Notes: generated from the letters alone by a model not told the origin. Counted from the first letter of the stretch, positions 44,514 to 63,464 are shown. The stretch is DNA of 64,000 bases from Candidatus Gemmiger stercorigallinarum (GCA_019119495.1 DWWX01000021.1:41315-105314), one strand, 5' to 3'. Made by a program: numbers and translations.

Positions 44514-44533
44514 CGGCTGCCTGCCGGCAGCCT
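44514..44533 (+). repeat. Hairpin repeat, copy 1, after dnaG
   Basis: 20 bases (CGGCTGCC TGCC GGCAGCCT) folding into a 7-bp hairpin at 44515-44532. An identical copy lies at 44626-44645. Confidence 0.85.
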
Positions 44534-44625
44534 CAGCGTGTCGGAGACCGACCGGGCCGCAGGCCCGGATCTTAAGCCGGAGATTGTCCGCCGACGGAGA
44601 CAGATTTTAACTTTTCGACGATCTG

Positions 44626-44648
44626 CGGCTGCCTGCCGGCAGCCTTTT
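44626..44648 (+). repeat. Hairpin repeat, copy 2, before rpoD; terminator-like
   Basis: The same 20-base hairpin as at 44514, here followed by TTTT (44645-44648), so it could act as a partial terminator or processing site between dnaG and rpoD. Confidence 0.8.
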
Positions 44649-44725
44649 GACAGAACCTGTTCAAGCGCGGCGCGCCGCCGCAAAGACCGCCCATCGGGCA
44701 AGAACATCCAAAGGAGAATGTACTT

Positions 44726-45817
<1,092 letters not shown>

Positions 45818-45856
45818 TCGGCGCGCCCGCGCCTGCGCATAAGAGACAAGCCGACG

Positions 45857-45902
45857 GAGAAGGCTTCCGGGTATCTGCCAGCCCGGGGCCTTCTCTTTTT
45901 TT
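45857..45902 (+). terminator. Terminator of rpoD
   Basis: GAGAAGGC-CCGGG pairs with CCCGG-GCCTTCTC, followed by seven T (45896-45902). Confidence 0.92.
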
Positions 45903-45907
45903 GCGGG

Positions 45908-46209
45908 CGGCGGCAGATGAGCGCCCGCTGTCCGTCAGGACCCTACGCAGGGGCTTGCGGCGGCTTATCATCCCCGGCGGTGGCCCTGTATTGTAGGGCG
46001 GGCGTTCACACCCGCCGGAAAGGTCTGCGCTGGCCCGGAAGGATATTGGCAAGGCAGAGCGCCGCACCCCTCCGTCTGCGCCTTGCGGCGCATCCACCTC
46101 CCCTTACAGGGGAGGCTTTGCAAACAGATCCCCCCAAAAAGGCTCTCCTGCAAGGGGAGCTGGCGGCAAAGCCGCCTGAGGGGTGCATTGCCGGCTTGCG
46201 GCGGAGATA
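45908..46209. repeat. Palindrome-rich dispersed repeat, copy 1
   Basis: Non-coding block sharing long near-identical stretches with 46346-46797. It contains a GGCGGG/CCCGCC hairpin (45997-46016) preceded by TGTAG, a CCTCCCCT/AGGGGAGG hairpin (46097-46115), and a final 49-base segment (46161-46209) identical to 46749-46797. No ORF with a ribosome site is present. I interpret it as a dispersed, MITE- or REP-like intergenic element; that class is inference. Confidence 0.75.
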
Positions 46210-46247
46210 ACTTGTAAAGTTCGGCAGGGCTATGCCCCGCATCCGTA

Positions 46248-46279
46248 GTCCCGGGACGATGCTTGCATCGTCCCGGGAC
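46248..46279. repeat. 15-bp perfect inverted repeat
   Basis: GTCCCGGGACGATGC (46248-46262) pairs with 46265-46279 around TT. It lies between the two dispersed repeat copies and has no T-run. Confidence 0.85.
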
Positions 46280-46303
46280 CCCGCCACGCCGCAAACCCCA
46301 GGC

Positions 46304-46335
46304 GGCGGGCGAAAACGCCCGCCCTACATTGTGGC
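46304..46335. repeat. Inverted partial copy of the GGCGGGCG hairpin element
   Basis: GGCGGGCG AAAA CGCCCGCC followed by CTACATTG. On the opposite strand this reads TGTAG then the GGGCGGGCG hairpin, matching the start of copies 1 and 2. Confidence 0.7.
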
Positions 46336-46345
46336 CGGGAACGGG

Positions 46346-46797
46346 CGGCGACAGATGAGTGCCCGCTGTCCGTCAGGCCCGCCGGCGGGCCGATGAAAAT
46401 CATCGGTCCCTACGCAGGGGCAGCGGCGGCCTGCTTTCCCCGGTTATGCCGCCCGTATGCCCTGTATTGTAGGGCGGGCGTTCACGCCCGCCGGAAAGGT
46501 CTGCGCCGGCCCGGAAGGATATTGGCAAGACGGAGCGCCGCACCCCTCCGCCTGCGCCTTGCGGCGCATCCACCTCCCCTTGCAGGGGAGGCTTTTGGGG
46601 GTCTGCCGTTTGAAAGGCTCCCCTGCAAGGGGCTGCGGAGTCGAGCGCCGCCTGCGGCGGAGAAAGCGAGACGGAGCAGGTGCAGCGGTCGCAGAATGCA
46701 AGCATGCTTCAGCATGCGCCGCGTGATGCGGGCACCGCAAACCGGTAATGGCGGCAAAGCCGCCTGAGGGGTGCATTGCCGGCTTGCGGCGGAGATA
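46346..46797. repeat. Palindrome-rich dispersed repeat, copy 2
   Basis: Second, longer copy: shared parts are the segment around CCCGCTGTCCGTCAGG, the TGTAGGGCGGGCGTTCAC hairpin (from 46470), a CCTCCCCT/AGGGGAGG hairpin (about 46572-46590) and the 49-base end (46749-46797). It differs from copy 1 by about 110 extra internal bases (around 46640-46745) that are absent there. Confidence 0.75.
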
Positions 46798-47020
46798 TCC
46801 CACAAAGCCCGGCAGCAACCCTGCCCGCTACCACATCCGCCGGGATTTGTCAAGCCCGGCGGCCGGCGGGAGTGTTGCCAAAATGCCCATACCGCCCGGC
46901 AAAATCGGATTTGTCAAGCCCCGATTTTGGGCGGCGGCACAGCAATTTGACCAAAATCATCACACTTTGCCGGGCGTTCGATGCAAAATGGAAATTTCCG
47001 CCCGAATGCCGAAAAACCGC
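46798..47020. other. Non-coding stretch before the rpoB promoter
   Basis: Contains GGATTTGTCAAGCCC twice (46842-46856 and 46907-46921) in a Gly/Pro-like GC background. No gene, terminator or promoter is evident until 47021. Confidence 0.5.
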
Positions 47021-47049
47021 TTGACAATGCGGGTTGGATGGGGTATACT
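47021..47049 (+). promoter_or_regulatory. Promoter of rpoBC
   Basis: TTGACA (47021-47026), 17-base spacer, TATACT (47044-47049): near-consensus, 252 bases before the rpoB start. Confidence 0.9.
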
Positions 47050-47055
47050 GGCCTA

Positions 47056-47300
47056 GTATCACAAAAATGGAATAGAGCGCCCTAAAGGCAGTTGGCTGTG
47101 CAAGCGAAGTCGAAAAGTTTGTACAAAACGACGAAGATTTGGCCTGCCCTTCCGCTGGTTTGAAGCCGCTTTGACCAGTTTGGTGCAAAACTGAAACAAA
47201 ACGGCCGCCCTGCGCGTTCCCGTGCGGATAAGCGCGGCGTGCGGCCGCGGCGTTTCAGCGGCGCCCCAGTCAATCTTGAGAATAGGAGTGGTTGCGTTTT
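47056..47300 (+). other. Long rpoB leader
   Basis: About 245 untranslated bases. CGGCCGC (47202-47208) pairs with GCGGCCG (47241-47247), with an inner GCGC/GCGC helix. No rplJ/rplL genes precede rpoB here. A regulatory role is possible but not shown. Confidence 0.45.
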
Positions 47301-51128
<3,828 letters not shown>

Positions 51129-51176
51129 CCGCCGCACCACGCGTTAAGTCTTGAGTGAAATGAGAGGGTTCGCTGA

Positions 51177-54749
<3,573 letters not shown>

Positions 54750-54765
54750 CCCCCGCATAACACCC

Positions 54766-54815
54766 AGGCCCCGCCGCCCGCGCTGCCCACCGGCAGCCGG
54801 CCCGGCGGGGCCTTT
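54766..54815 (+). terminator. Terminator of rpoBC
   Basis: AGGCCCCGCCG (54766-54776) pairs with 54803-54813; the loop itself folds (CTGCC/GGCAG). Only three T follow. Confidence 0.7.
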
Positions 54816-54849
54816 CTGCGCGGAGCAGGGCTGCACCCGCCCCCGCGCA

Positions 54850-54878
54850 TTGCCTTTTGGCGGCGGATGGTGTACAAT
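54850..54878 (+). promoter_or_regulatory. Promoter of pepF
   Basis: TTGCCT (54850-54855), 17-base spacer, TACAAT (54873-54878). Confidence 0.75.
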
Positions 54879-54998
54879 GTTTCTTGCACCGCCGGGCCGC
54901 TGCCGCACCGCCGGCCCGGTGCTGCGGCCCTGAACTGCAGATACCGGGCGCGCCGGCCATCCGGTGCGCCCTGAATAACACAAAAAGGAGAGATACCC

Positions 54999-56798
54999 AT
55001 GCCCGAAGCACTGAAAGAACGCTCCGAGATCCAGGAGCAGTACAAGTGGGACCTGACCCGCATGTACGCGGACGATGCCGCCTGGGAAAAGGCCCTGGAC
55101 GCGTTTGACGCCCAGCTCCAGGCCCTGGCCGCCTATGCGGGCAAGCTGAACACCGCCGCCGGCCTGCGCGCCTGGTTTGACGCCCAGACCCGGGCCGAGC
55201 GCACCCTGTCTGACCTGTTCTGTTATGCCTCGCTGCGCCGCAGCGAGGACACCCGCGCCGAGGCTGCCCAGGTCATGTACGCCCGCGCCATGGCCAAGTA
55301 TGTCCAGTACGGCGAGACTGCCGCCTTTGCCGAGCCGGAGATCCTGGCCCTGCCGGAGGAGACCCTGCAGGCTATGCTGGAGGACGAGCAGCTCAAACCC
55401 TACCGCTTTTTGATGGAGAACCTGCTGCGCCGCAAGCCCCACACCCTCTCGGCTGCCGAGGAGCAGCTGCTTGCCAGCTTTGGCGAGGTGATCTCCGCCC
55501 CCGGCGAGATCTCGGACAACCTGCAGGACGCCGACCTGGTCTTTGACCCAGTCACCGACAGCCAGGGCAGCCGGGTGGAGGTCACCGGCTCCAACTATAT
55601 CCTGCTGCAGTCCTCCACCGACCGCACGCTGCGCCAGAACGCGTTCCGCAGCTACTACAAGGGCTACCGCCAGCACATCAACACCTTTGCGGCCACCTAC
55701 TCGGCCAACGTCAAGGCCGCCGCGGCCGAGGCCAAGGCCCGCCATTACGAGTCCTCCCGCGCCATGTCCATGGCGGGCGAGAACATCCCCGCCTCGGTCT
55801 ACGACAACCTGGTCGCCACCGTCCGCAAGCATCTGCCCGCCATGTACCGCTATGTGGCGCTGCGCAAAAAGATCCTGGGCGTGGACGAGCTGCACTACTA
55901 CGACGTCTACGCCCCGCTGATGCCCGACAGCGAGGCCCGCTACACCTACGAGCAGGCCCAGCAGATGGTGCTGGACGCCGTTGCCCCCCTGGGCGAGGAT
56001 TATGTCGAACAGGTCAAAAAGGCTTTTGCCACCCGCTGGATCGACGTTTACCCCAACCGCGGCAAGAGCGGCGGCGCCTACTCCTCCGGTAGCTATGACT
56101 CCGACCCCTATATCCTGACCAACTTTACCGGCACGCTGGACAGCGTTTCCACCATCGCCCACGAGATGGGCCACTCGATGCACACCTGGCATTCCAACCA
56201 CGCCCAGCCGCCGCAGTACGCCGGTTACACGCTGTTCGTGGCCGAGGTGGCCTCCACCGTCAACGAGAACCTGATGATCGAGCAGCTGCTGAAGAAGGAG
56301 CAGGAGCCCCACGCCCGCCTGGCTCTGCTGAACCAGTACCTGGAAAACTTCAAGGGCACCGTCTACCGCCAGACCATGTTCGCCGAGTTCGAGCGCGAGG
56401 CCCACGCCATGGCCGAGCGGGGCGAGGCGCTGAACCCCGCCGCCCTCAACGCGCTGTACCGCGGGCTGATCGCCGACTACTTCGGACCCGAGCTGGTCAT
56501 GGACGACGAGGTGCAGTACGAGTGGGCGCGCATCCCGCATTTCTACCGCAACTTCTACGTCTACAAGTACGCCACCGGCTACTCCACCGCCGTGGCCCTC
56601 AGCGAGGGCATCCTGAACGAGGGCGAGCCCGCCGTCAAGCGGTATCGCGAGTTTTTGTCCATGGGCGGCAGCGCCTACCCGCTGGACGAGCTGCGCCACG
56701 CCGGCGTGGACCTGACCACCCCCGCCCCGGTGGACGCCGCGCTGAACAAGTTCGAGCGCATCCTGGACGACGCCGAGGCCACCCTGGCCCGGCTGTAA
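54999..56798 (+). CDS. pepF: Oligoendopeptidase F
   Basis: Cytoplasmic zinc metallopeptidase of family M3B, 599 residues, cutting oligopeptides of roughly 7-17 residues. The active site is H388-E-M-G-H392 (IAHEMGHSMH) with the downstream glutamate in LFVAEVASTVNENLM. The N-terminal helical domain begins LKERSEIQEQYKWDLTRMY, diagnostic of PepF. AAAAAGGAGA precedes the ATG. It sits between rpoC and the rpsL operon with its own promoter and terminator, so it is an independent unit inserted in an otherwise classic block. Confidence 0.95.
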   Translation: MPEALKERSEIQEQYKWDLTRMYADDAAWEKALDAFDAQLQALAAYAGKLNTAAGLRAWFDAQTRAERTLSDLFCYASLRRSEDTRAEAAQVMYARAMAKYVQYGETAAFAEPEILALPEETLQAMLEDEQLKPYRFLMENLLRRKPHTLSAAEEQLLASFGEVISAPGEISDNLQDADLVFDPVTDSQGSRVEVTGSNYILLQSSTDRTLRQNAFRSYYKGYRQHINTFAATYSANVKAAAAEAKARHYESSRAMSMAGENIPASVYDNLVATVRKHLPAMYRYVALRKKILGVDELHYYDVYAPLMPDSEARYTYEQAQQMVLDAVAPLGEDYVEQVKKAFATRWIDVYPNRGKSGGAYSSGSYDSDPYILTNFTGTLDSVSTIAHEMGHSMHTWHSNHAQPPQYAGYTLFVAEVASTVNENLMIEQLLKKEQEPHARLALLNQYLENFKGTVYRQTMFAEFEREAHAMAERGEALNPAALNALYRGLIADYFGPELVMDDEVQYEWARIPHFYRNFYVYKYATGYSTAVALSEGILNEGEPAVKRYREFLSMGGSAYPLDELRHAGVDLTTPAPVDAALNKFERILDDAEATLARL

Positions 56799-56841
56799 GC
56801 CAAGGGGCAGGGGAGCGCGCCCTGCCGCAAGTCCGCTGCAC

Positions 56842-56890
56842 ACGGCGGGCAGCCGAAACGCCGGCAGACGGCGGGGCTGCCCGCCGTTTT
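56842..56890 (+). terminator. Terminator of pepF
   Basis: ACGGCGGGCAGCC (56842-56854) pairs with GGCTGCCCGCCGT (56875-56887), followed by TTTT. This, a T-rich patch (56948-56990) and the rpsL promoter fill the 315-base gap. Confidence 0.85.
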
Positions 56891-56994
56891 CCGCGCCTGG
56901 CGGACCGGGCGGCCCCGGCCTGCAGGACCGGCAAAGGCCGCGTCAAAAAATCTCTGTTTTGTACGATTTTTTCGCCATTTTTTTGTGAATACTC

Positions 56995-57023
56995 TTGACA
57001 GGGCCTGTCCAATCGATTACAAT
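56995..57023 (+). promoter_or_regulatory. Promoter of the rpsL-rpsG-fusA operon
   Basis: TTGACA (56995-57000), 17-base spacer, TACAAT (57018-57023). Confidence 0.9.
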
Positions 57024-57113
57024 AAATCTTGCGTCGGTCTGGGTGTATTGCGCCAATTTCCGGCCCAGTCCGCCCCGTTTTCCGATGTGAATACGAGAGA
57101 AAGGAGAAAAGAA

Positions 57114-57539
57114 ATGCCTACTTTTAACCAGCTTGTTCGCAAAGGCCGCGAGGTCCTGGTCAAAAAGAGCACCGCGCCTGCCCTTCTGCGCAGCTACAAC
57201 TCCCAGAAGAAGCAGTACACCACCCTGAACAGCCCCCAGAAGCGCGGCGTCTGCACCGCTGTCCGTACCATGACCCCCAAGAAGCCGAACTCTGCTCTGC
57301 GCAAAGTTGCCCGTGTCCGCCTCACGAATGGTATCGAGGTCACCTCTTACATTCCCGGTGTCGGCCATAACCTGCAGGAGCACAGCGTCGTCCTCATCCG
57401 CGGCGGCCGTGTCAAGGACCTGCCCGGTGTGCGTTATCACATCATCCGCGGCACCCTCGACACCCAGGGCGTTGCCAACCGCAACCAGGCCCGCAGCAAA
57501 TACGGCGCAAAGCGTCCCAAGGCCGGTGCCAAGAAGTAA
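57114..57539 (+). CDS. rpsL: 30S ribosomal protein S12
   Basis: 141-residue decoding-site protein. The invariant core is present: [20 protein letters not shown] and [19 protein letters not shown], with wild-type lysines at the streptomycin-resistance positions, then [20 protein letters not shown]. The N-terminal [13 protein letters not shown] is followed by an extension of about a dozen residues ([15 protein letters not shown]) typical of Firmicutes S12. The ATG at 57114 follows AAAGGAG; the longer upstream frame runs through the promoter and is rejected. First gene of the str operon. Confidence 0.97.
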   Translation: MPTFNQLVRKGREVLVKKSTAPALLRSYNSQKKQYTTLNSPQKRGVCTAVRTMTPKKPNSALRKVARVRLTNGIEVTSYIPGVGHNLQEHSVVLIRGGRVKDLPGVRYHIIRGTLDTQGVANRNQARSKYGAKRPKAGAKK

Positions 57540-57654
57540 GGAAACATCTTTTCGCCATTAAGAAAGGATCAGCAATGATTCTTCTTGTGGCCTTACGGGA
57601 GTTTCTATACTTTCGAGTACCGATGATATCATTTTTGTGAAGGAGGGAAGAAAG

Positions 57655-58125
57655 ATGCCCAGAAGAGGTAACATCGCCAAGCGCGAAGTTCTGGCTGATC
57701 CTATTTATAATTCCAAGATCGTCACCCGCCTGGTCAACTCGATCATGCTCGACGGCAAAAAGGGCGTCGCCCAGAAGATCGTTTACGATGCTTTTGACAT
57801 CGTGAAGGAAAAGACCGGCAACGATCCTCTCGAAATGTTCGAGAAGGCCCTTGAGAACATCATGCCCAGCCTCGAAGTCAAGGCCCGCCGTGTGGGCGGC
57901 TCCACCTACCAGGTCCCCCTGGAGGTCAGCCCCGCCCGCCGCGAGACTCTCGGCCTGCGCTGGCTGACCCAGTACAGCCGCAGCCGCGGTGAAAAGACCA
58001 TGTCCCAGCGCCTGGCCGCCGAGATTATTGACGCGACCAATAACACCGGCAACGCCGTGAAGAAGCGCGAGGATACCCACAAGATGGCCGAGGCCAACAA
58101 GGCTTTCGCGCACTATCGTTATTGA
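57655..58125 (+). CDS. rpsG: 30S ribosomal protein S7
   Basis: 156-residue primary 16S-binding protein of the 30S head, standard length. The N-terminus [16 protein letters not shown] and the stretches [40 protein letters not shown] and [17 protein letters not shown] [15 protein letters not shown] are diagnostic. AAGGAGGGAAGAAAG precedes the ATG at 57655. It follows rpsL after 115 bases, an unusually long gap for this pair, which could hold a second promoter or a regulatory fold. fusA follows after 29 bases. Confidence 0.97.
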   Translation: MPRRGNIAKREVLADPIYNSKIVTRLVNSIMLDGKKGVAQKIVYDAFDIVKEKTGNDPLEMFEKALENIMPSLEVKARRVGGSTYQVPLEVSPARRETLGLRWLTQYSRSRGEKTMSQRLAAEIIDATNNTGNAVKKREDTHKMAEANKAFAHYRY

Positions 58126-58154
58126 TCCGTTTTTGACCTTAGGAGGTTTCAGCC

Positions 58155-60278
58155 ATGGCAACGCCGAGAGACGTTTCTCTGCAAAAGACCAGAAATATCG
58201 GTATCATGGCTCACATCGACGCAGGCAAAACCACCACCACCGAGCGTATCCTGTACTACACCGGCATCAACCACAAGATCGGCGAAGTGCATGACGGTGC
58301 CGCTACGATGGACTGGATGGTGCAGGAGCAGGAGCGTGGTATCACCATCACCTCCGCCGCTACCACCTGCTACTGGAGCCATACCGAAACTCAGCATGAC
58401 CCGGCCGCCTTCAAGGCGAACCGTCACCGCATCAACATCATCGACACCCCCGGCCACGTTGACTTCACCGTTGAGGTCGAGCGTTCGCTGCGCGTGCTGG
58501 ACGGCTCTGTGACCGTCCTGGCCGCCAAGGGCGGCGTCGAGCCCCAGTCCGAGACGGTCTGGCGCCAGGCGGACAACTACCACGTCCCCCGCATGGTCTA
58601 CGTCAACAAGATGGACACCATGGGCGCCGACTTCTTCCGCTGCGTGCAGATGCTGCACGACCGCCTGCACGCCAACGCCGTGCCCATCCAGCTGCCCATC
58701 GGCCAGGAGGATACCTTCAAAGGCATCATCGACCTGATCGACATGAAGGCTGACGTCTACTACGACGACATGGGCAACGACGTCCGCGTGGAGGAGATCC
58801 CGGAGGACATGAAGGCCCAGGCGCAGGAGTACCACGACAAGCTCATCGAGGCAGTTGCCGAGAACGACGAGGAGCTGATGATGAAGTACCTGGAAGGCGA
58901 GGAGCTGACCAAGGAAGAGATCAAGGCTGCCCTGCGTCGTGAGTGCATTGCCAACACTGTTGTGCCTGTTGTCTGCGGTTCTTCCTACCGCAACCGCGGC
59001 GTGCAGAAGCTGCTGGACGCCATCGTGGACTACATGCCGGCTCCCACCGACATCGAGGACATCAAGGGCACCAACCCTGAGACCGGCGAGGAGGAGACCC
59101 GTCCCTCGGACGACAACGCTCCCTTCTCCGCCCTGGCCTTCAAGATCGCCACCGACCCCTACGTCGGCAAGCTGTGCTTCTTCCGCGTTTATTCCGGCAA
59201 GATCGAGGCGGGCACCACCGTCTACAACTCGGTCAAGGATCAGAACGAGCGCATCGGCCGTATCCTGCAGATGCACGCCAACCACCGCAAGGACATCGAC
59301 ATCTGCTACGCCGGCGACATCGCCGCCGCTGTCGGCCTGAAGAACACCACCACCGGCGACACCCTGTGCGATCCCAACCACCCCATCATCCTGGAGAGCA
59401 TGGAGTTCCCGGAGCCGGTCATCCGCGTGGCCATCGAGCCCAAGACCAAGGCCGGTTCCGAGAAGATGGGCATTGCCCTGGCCAAGCTGGCTGAGGAGGA
59501 CCCCACCTTCCGTACCTGGACCGATGAGGAGACCGGCCAGACCATCATCGCCGGCATGGGCGAGCTCCACCTGGAGATCATCGTCGACCGTCTGCTGCGC
59601 GAGTTCAAGGTCGAGGCCAACGTCGGCGCGCCGCAGGTCGCCTACCGCGAGACCATCCGCAAGGAAGCCAACCAGGATACCAAGTACGCCCGTCAGTCCG
59701 GCGGCAAGGGCCAGTACGGTCACGTCAAGATCAAGATTGAGCCCAACAGCGGCAAGGGTTACGAGTTCGTCAACGCTGTGGTTGGCGGCGCGATCCCCAA
59801 GGAGTATATCCCCGCTGTCGATCAGGGCATCCAGGGCGCGATGAAGTCCGGCGTTCTGGCCGGCTACCCGGTCGAGGACGTCAAGGTCACGCTGTGGGAT
59901 GGTTCCTACCACGAGGTCGACTCCTCTGAAATGGCCTTCCAGATCGCCGGTTCCATGGCGTTCAAGGATGCCATGAAGAAGGCGGACCCCATCATCATGG
60001 AGCCCATCATGAAGGTCTCGGTCATCGTCCCCGACGAGTATATGGGCGACGTCATCGGCGACCTGAACAGCCGCCGCGGCCAGATCCAGGGCATGGAAGC
60101 CATGCCCGGCACCCAGCGCATCAACGCGATGGTCCCCCTGTCCGAGATGTTCGGCTACGCCACCGATCTGCGTTCCAAGACCCAGGGCCGCGGCCAGTAT
60201 TCCATGGAGCCTGCCGAGTACCAGCCGGTTCCCAAGAACATCGCCGACAAGATCATCACCGATCGCTCCAAGGCGTAA
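58155..60278 (+). CDS. fusA: Elongation factor G
   Basis: Translocation GTPase, 707 residues, slightly longer than the usual 690-700. G1 is [16 protein letters not shown]2 region [16 protein letters not shown]3 [10 protein letters not shown]4 [10 protein letters not shown]. Domain IV has [18 protein letters not shown] and [15 protein letters not shown]. The extra length is a small insertion before G3 ([18 protein letters not shown]), seen in several Firmicutes. AGGAGG lies 8 bases before the ATG. It is the third gene of the str operon. Confidence 0.97.
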   Translation: MATPRDVSLQKTRNIGIMAHIDAGKTTTTERILYYTGINHKIGEVHDGAATMDWMVQEQERGITITSAATTCYWSHTETQHDPAAFKANRHRINIIDTPGHVDFTVEVERSLRVLDGSVTVLAAKGGVEPQSETVWRQADNYHVPRMVYVNKMDTMGADFFRCVQMLHDRLHANAVPIQLPIGQEDTFKGIIDLIDMKADVYYDDMGNDVRVEEIPEDMKAQAQEYHDKLIEAVAENDEELMMKYLEGEELTKEEIKAALRRECIANTVVPVVCGSSYRNRGVQKLLDAIVDYMPAPTDIEDIKGTNPETGEEETRPSDDNAPFSALAFKIATDPYVGKLCFFRVYSGKIEAGTTVYNSVKDQNERIGRILQMHANHRKDIDICYAGDIAAAVGLKNTTTGDTLCDPNHPIILESMEFPEPVIRVAIEPKTKAGSEKMGIALAKLAEEDPTFRTWTDEETGQTIIAGMGELHLEIIVDRLLREFKVEANVGAPQVAYRETIRKEANQDTKYARQSGGKGQYGHVKIKIEPNSGKGYEFVNAVVGGAIPKEYIPAVDQGIQGAMKSGVLAGYPVEDVKVTLWDGSYHEVDSSEMAFQIAGSMAFKDAMKKADPIIMEPIMKVSVIVPDEYMGDVIGDLNSRRGQIQGMEAMPGTQRINAMVPLSEMFGYATDLRSKTQGRGQYSMEPAEYQPVPKNIADKIITDRSKA

Positions 60279-60303
60279 ACCGGCACAAAAGTTGCGATTA
60301 TGC

Positions 60304-60332
60304 TTGATTTTTGTGCCCGAATCTAGTATGAT
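60304..60332 (+). promoter_or_regulatory. Promoter of tuf
   Basis: TTGATT (60304-60309), 17-base spacer, TATGAT (60327-60332), so tuf can be made separately from fusA. Confidence 0.8.
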
Positions 60333-60383
60333 AGCCTTAAACGAGGCTTCAAAACCCGTCTGAATCAAAGGAGGATAATTCCA

Positions 60384-61589
<1,206 letters not shown>

Positions 61590-61628
61590 TTTTGCCCTGT
61601 GCGCTGAAGACTGATCTATAGCACCTTT

Positions 61629-61664
61629 GCCCCTCTCTGCCCACAAAGCAGAAAGGGGCTTTTT
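61629..61664 (+). terminator. Terminator of tuf
   Basis: GCCCCT-TCTGC pairs with GCAGA-AGGGGC, followed by TTTTT (61660-61664). Confidence 0.92.
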
Positions 61665-61752
61665 GCTGTGCCGTTTTGGGATAAGAAAAAATAAATCGCT
61701 GTACCTGAGTGAATTTCAAGGCGAATACAGTCGCTTTTCCGCGTGGAATATG

Positions 61753-61771
61753 GTATACTATAATAGTATAC
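61753..61771. promoter_or_regulatory. Palindromic promoter/operator element of guaA
   Basis: Perfect inverted repeat GTATACTAT A ATAGTATAC containing overlapping -10 hexamers TATACT (61754) and TATAAT (61759). No clear -35 is seen. It lies 33 bases before the ATG. Confidence 0.65.
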
Positions 61772-61804
61772 ATTCGTTTTTGAATACATACAGGAGGAAA
61801 GAGA

Positions 61805-63355
61805 ATGCAGCAGCATGAAACTGTGATCGTACTGGACTTCGGCGGCCAGTACAACCAGCTGATCGCGCGCCGTGTGCGTGAGAACAACGTCTACTGTGAG
61901 ATTTATTCCTATAAGACCGACCCCGCGGTCATCCGCGCCAAGAATCCCAAGGGGATCATCTTCACCGGCGGGCCCAACAGCGTATATCTGGAGGATTCTC
62001 CCAGCTGCGACCCCGAGATCTTCACCTGGGGGGTGCCCATTCTGGGCATCTGCTACGGCAGCCAGCTGATGATGCACCTGCTGGGCGGCAAAGTGACCCG
62101 CGCGCCCGAGCGCGAATACGGCAAGACCGAGGTCTTTGTGGACACCAGCAGCAAGCTGTTCGAGGGCGTGTCGCCGTCCACCATCTGCTGGATGAGCCAC
62201 AACGACTACATCGAGCAGGCGGCGCCCGGCTTCAAGATCACGGCCCACACCGCCAACTGCCCGGTGGCAGCCATGGAGGACACCAACCGCGGGCTGTATG
62301 CCGTGCAGTTCCACCCCGAGGTGCTGCACACCGCGGAGGGCAAAAAGATGCTGCACAACTTCGTGTACAACGTATGCGGCTGCGCCGGCGACTGGAAGAT
62401 GGACTCCTTTGTGGAGAGCAACGTCAAGGCCCTGCGGGAGCAGATCGGCGACGGCAAGGTGCTGTGCGCTCTGTCCGGCGGCGTGGACTCGTCGGTCCTG
62501 GCGGCCATGCTGGCCAAGGCGGTGGGCAAGCAGCTGACCTGCGTCTTTGTGGACCACGGCCTGCTGCGCAAGAACGAGAAGGAGGAGGTCTGCGCCGTCT
62601 TTGGCCCGGGCAACCCCAACTTTGACATCAACTTTATTTGTGTGGACGCCCGCGCCCGCTACTTCAGTAAGCTGGCCGGCGTCACCGAGCCGGAGCGCAA
62701 GCGCAAGATCATCGGTGAGGAGTTCATCCGCGTCTTTGAGGAGGAAGCCAAGAAGATCGGCCATGTGGACTTCCTGGCACAGGGCACCATCTACCCCGAC
62801 GTGGTGGAGAGCGGCCTGGGCGGCGAGTCCACCGTCATCAAGAGCCACCACAATGTAGGCGGCCTGCCCGACCATGTGGACTTCAAGGCTCTGGTGGAGC
62901 CCCTGCGCAACCTCTTTAAGGACGAAGTGCGCCAGGCCGGCCGTGAGCTGGGCCTGCCCGAATACATCGTCAGCCGCCAGCCCTTCCCGGGCCCGGGCCT
63001 GGCCATCCGCATCATCGGTGAGGTGACTCCCGAGAAGGTGGCCATCGTCCAGGATGCGGACGCCATCTGGCGCGAGGAGATCGCCAAGGCCGGCCTGGCA
63101 GGGGAGATCAGCCAGTACTACGCCGCACTGACCAATATGCACAGCGTGGGTGTCATGGGCGACGAGCGCACCTACGACTACGCCGTGGCGCTGCGCGCTG
63201 TGACCACCACCGACTTCATGACGGCTGAGAGCTACAACGTCCCCTGGGACGTGCTGGGCACCGTCACCAGCCGCATCGTCAACGAGGTAAAGCACGTCAA
63301 CCGCGTGTTCTATGACTGCACCGGCAAACCGCCGGCAACGATTGAGATGGAGTAA
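61805..63355 (+). CDS. guaA: GMP synthase (glutamine-hydrolysing)
   Basis: Converts XMP to GMP with glutamine and ATP; 516 residues. The N-terminal class I amidotransferase has C83 in ILGICYGSQ and the His-Glu pair in [10 protein letters not shown]. The synthetase domain has the PP-loop [11 protein letters not shown], followed by the dimerisation domain with [11 protein letters not shown] and the C-terminus [22 protein letters not shown] precedes the ATG. It is transcribed alone from the palindromic promoter. The 3' end of guaA is a known target for integrating elements in many bacteria, and here the sequence character changes right after the stop. Confidence 0.97.
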   Translation: MQQHETVIVLDFGGQYNQLIARRVRENNVYCEIYSYKTDPAVIRAKNPKGIIFTGGPNSVYLEDSPSCDPEIFTWGVPILGICYGSQLMMHLLGGKVTRAPEREYGKTEVFVDTSSKLFEGVSPSTICWMSHNDYIEQAAPGFKITAHTANCPVAAMEDTNRGLYAVQFHPEVLHTAEGKKMLHNFVYNVCGCAGDWKMDSFVESNVKALREQIGDGKVLCALSGGVDSSVLAAMLAKAVGKQLTCVFVDHGLLRKNEKEEVCAVFGPGNPNFDINFICVDARARYFSKLAGVTEPERKRKIIGEEFIRVFEEEAKKIGHVDFLAQGTIYPDVVESGLGGESTVIKSHHNVGGLPDHVDFKALVEPLRNLFKDEVRQAGRELGLPEYIVSRQPFPGPGLAIRIIGEVTPEKVAIVQDADAIWREEIAKAGLAGEISQYYAALTNMHSVGVMGDERTYDYAVALRAVTTTDFMTAESYNVPWDVLGTVTSRIVNEVKHVNRVFYDCTGKPPATIEME

Positions 63356-63464
63356 TCAAACTTCCTTGAAAAACTTGGTATCTACGCGATATTTTGAATG
63401 CGATACGCCTTCTTGATACCGAATTGATACTAATGGGGATTACTCCAAACATAGGGACATGAGA
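63356..63464. other. Possible integration junction after guaA
   Basis: About 110 AT-rich bases with TTGATAC twice, 11 bases apart (63413 and 63424), and related GGTATC/GCGATA words. It could be the attL side of an integrated element. No tRNA gene is present. Confidence 0.35.

Noticed and set aside
45911..46767. Several short open frames of about 90-125 residues in the rpoD-rpoB gap
   Set aside because: They are copies of each other because the DNA is repeated, are Arg/Pro/Ala-rich and lack ribosome sites.
63361..63464. A tRNA gene after guaA as the integration target
   Set aside because: No cloverleaf, anticodon arm or CCA end can be drawn; only short TTGATAC repeats are present.
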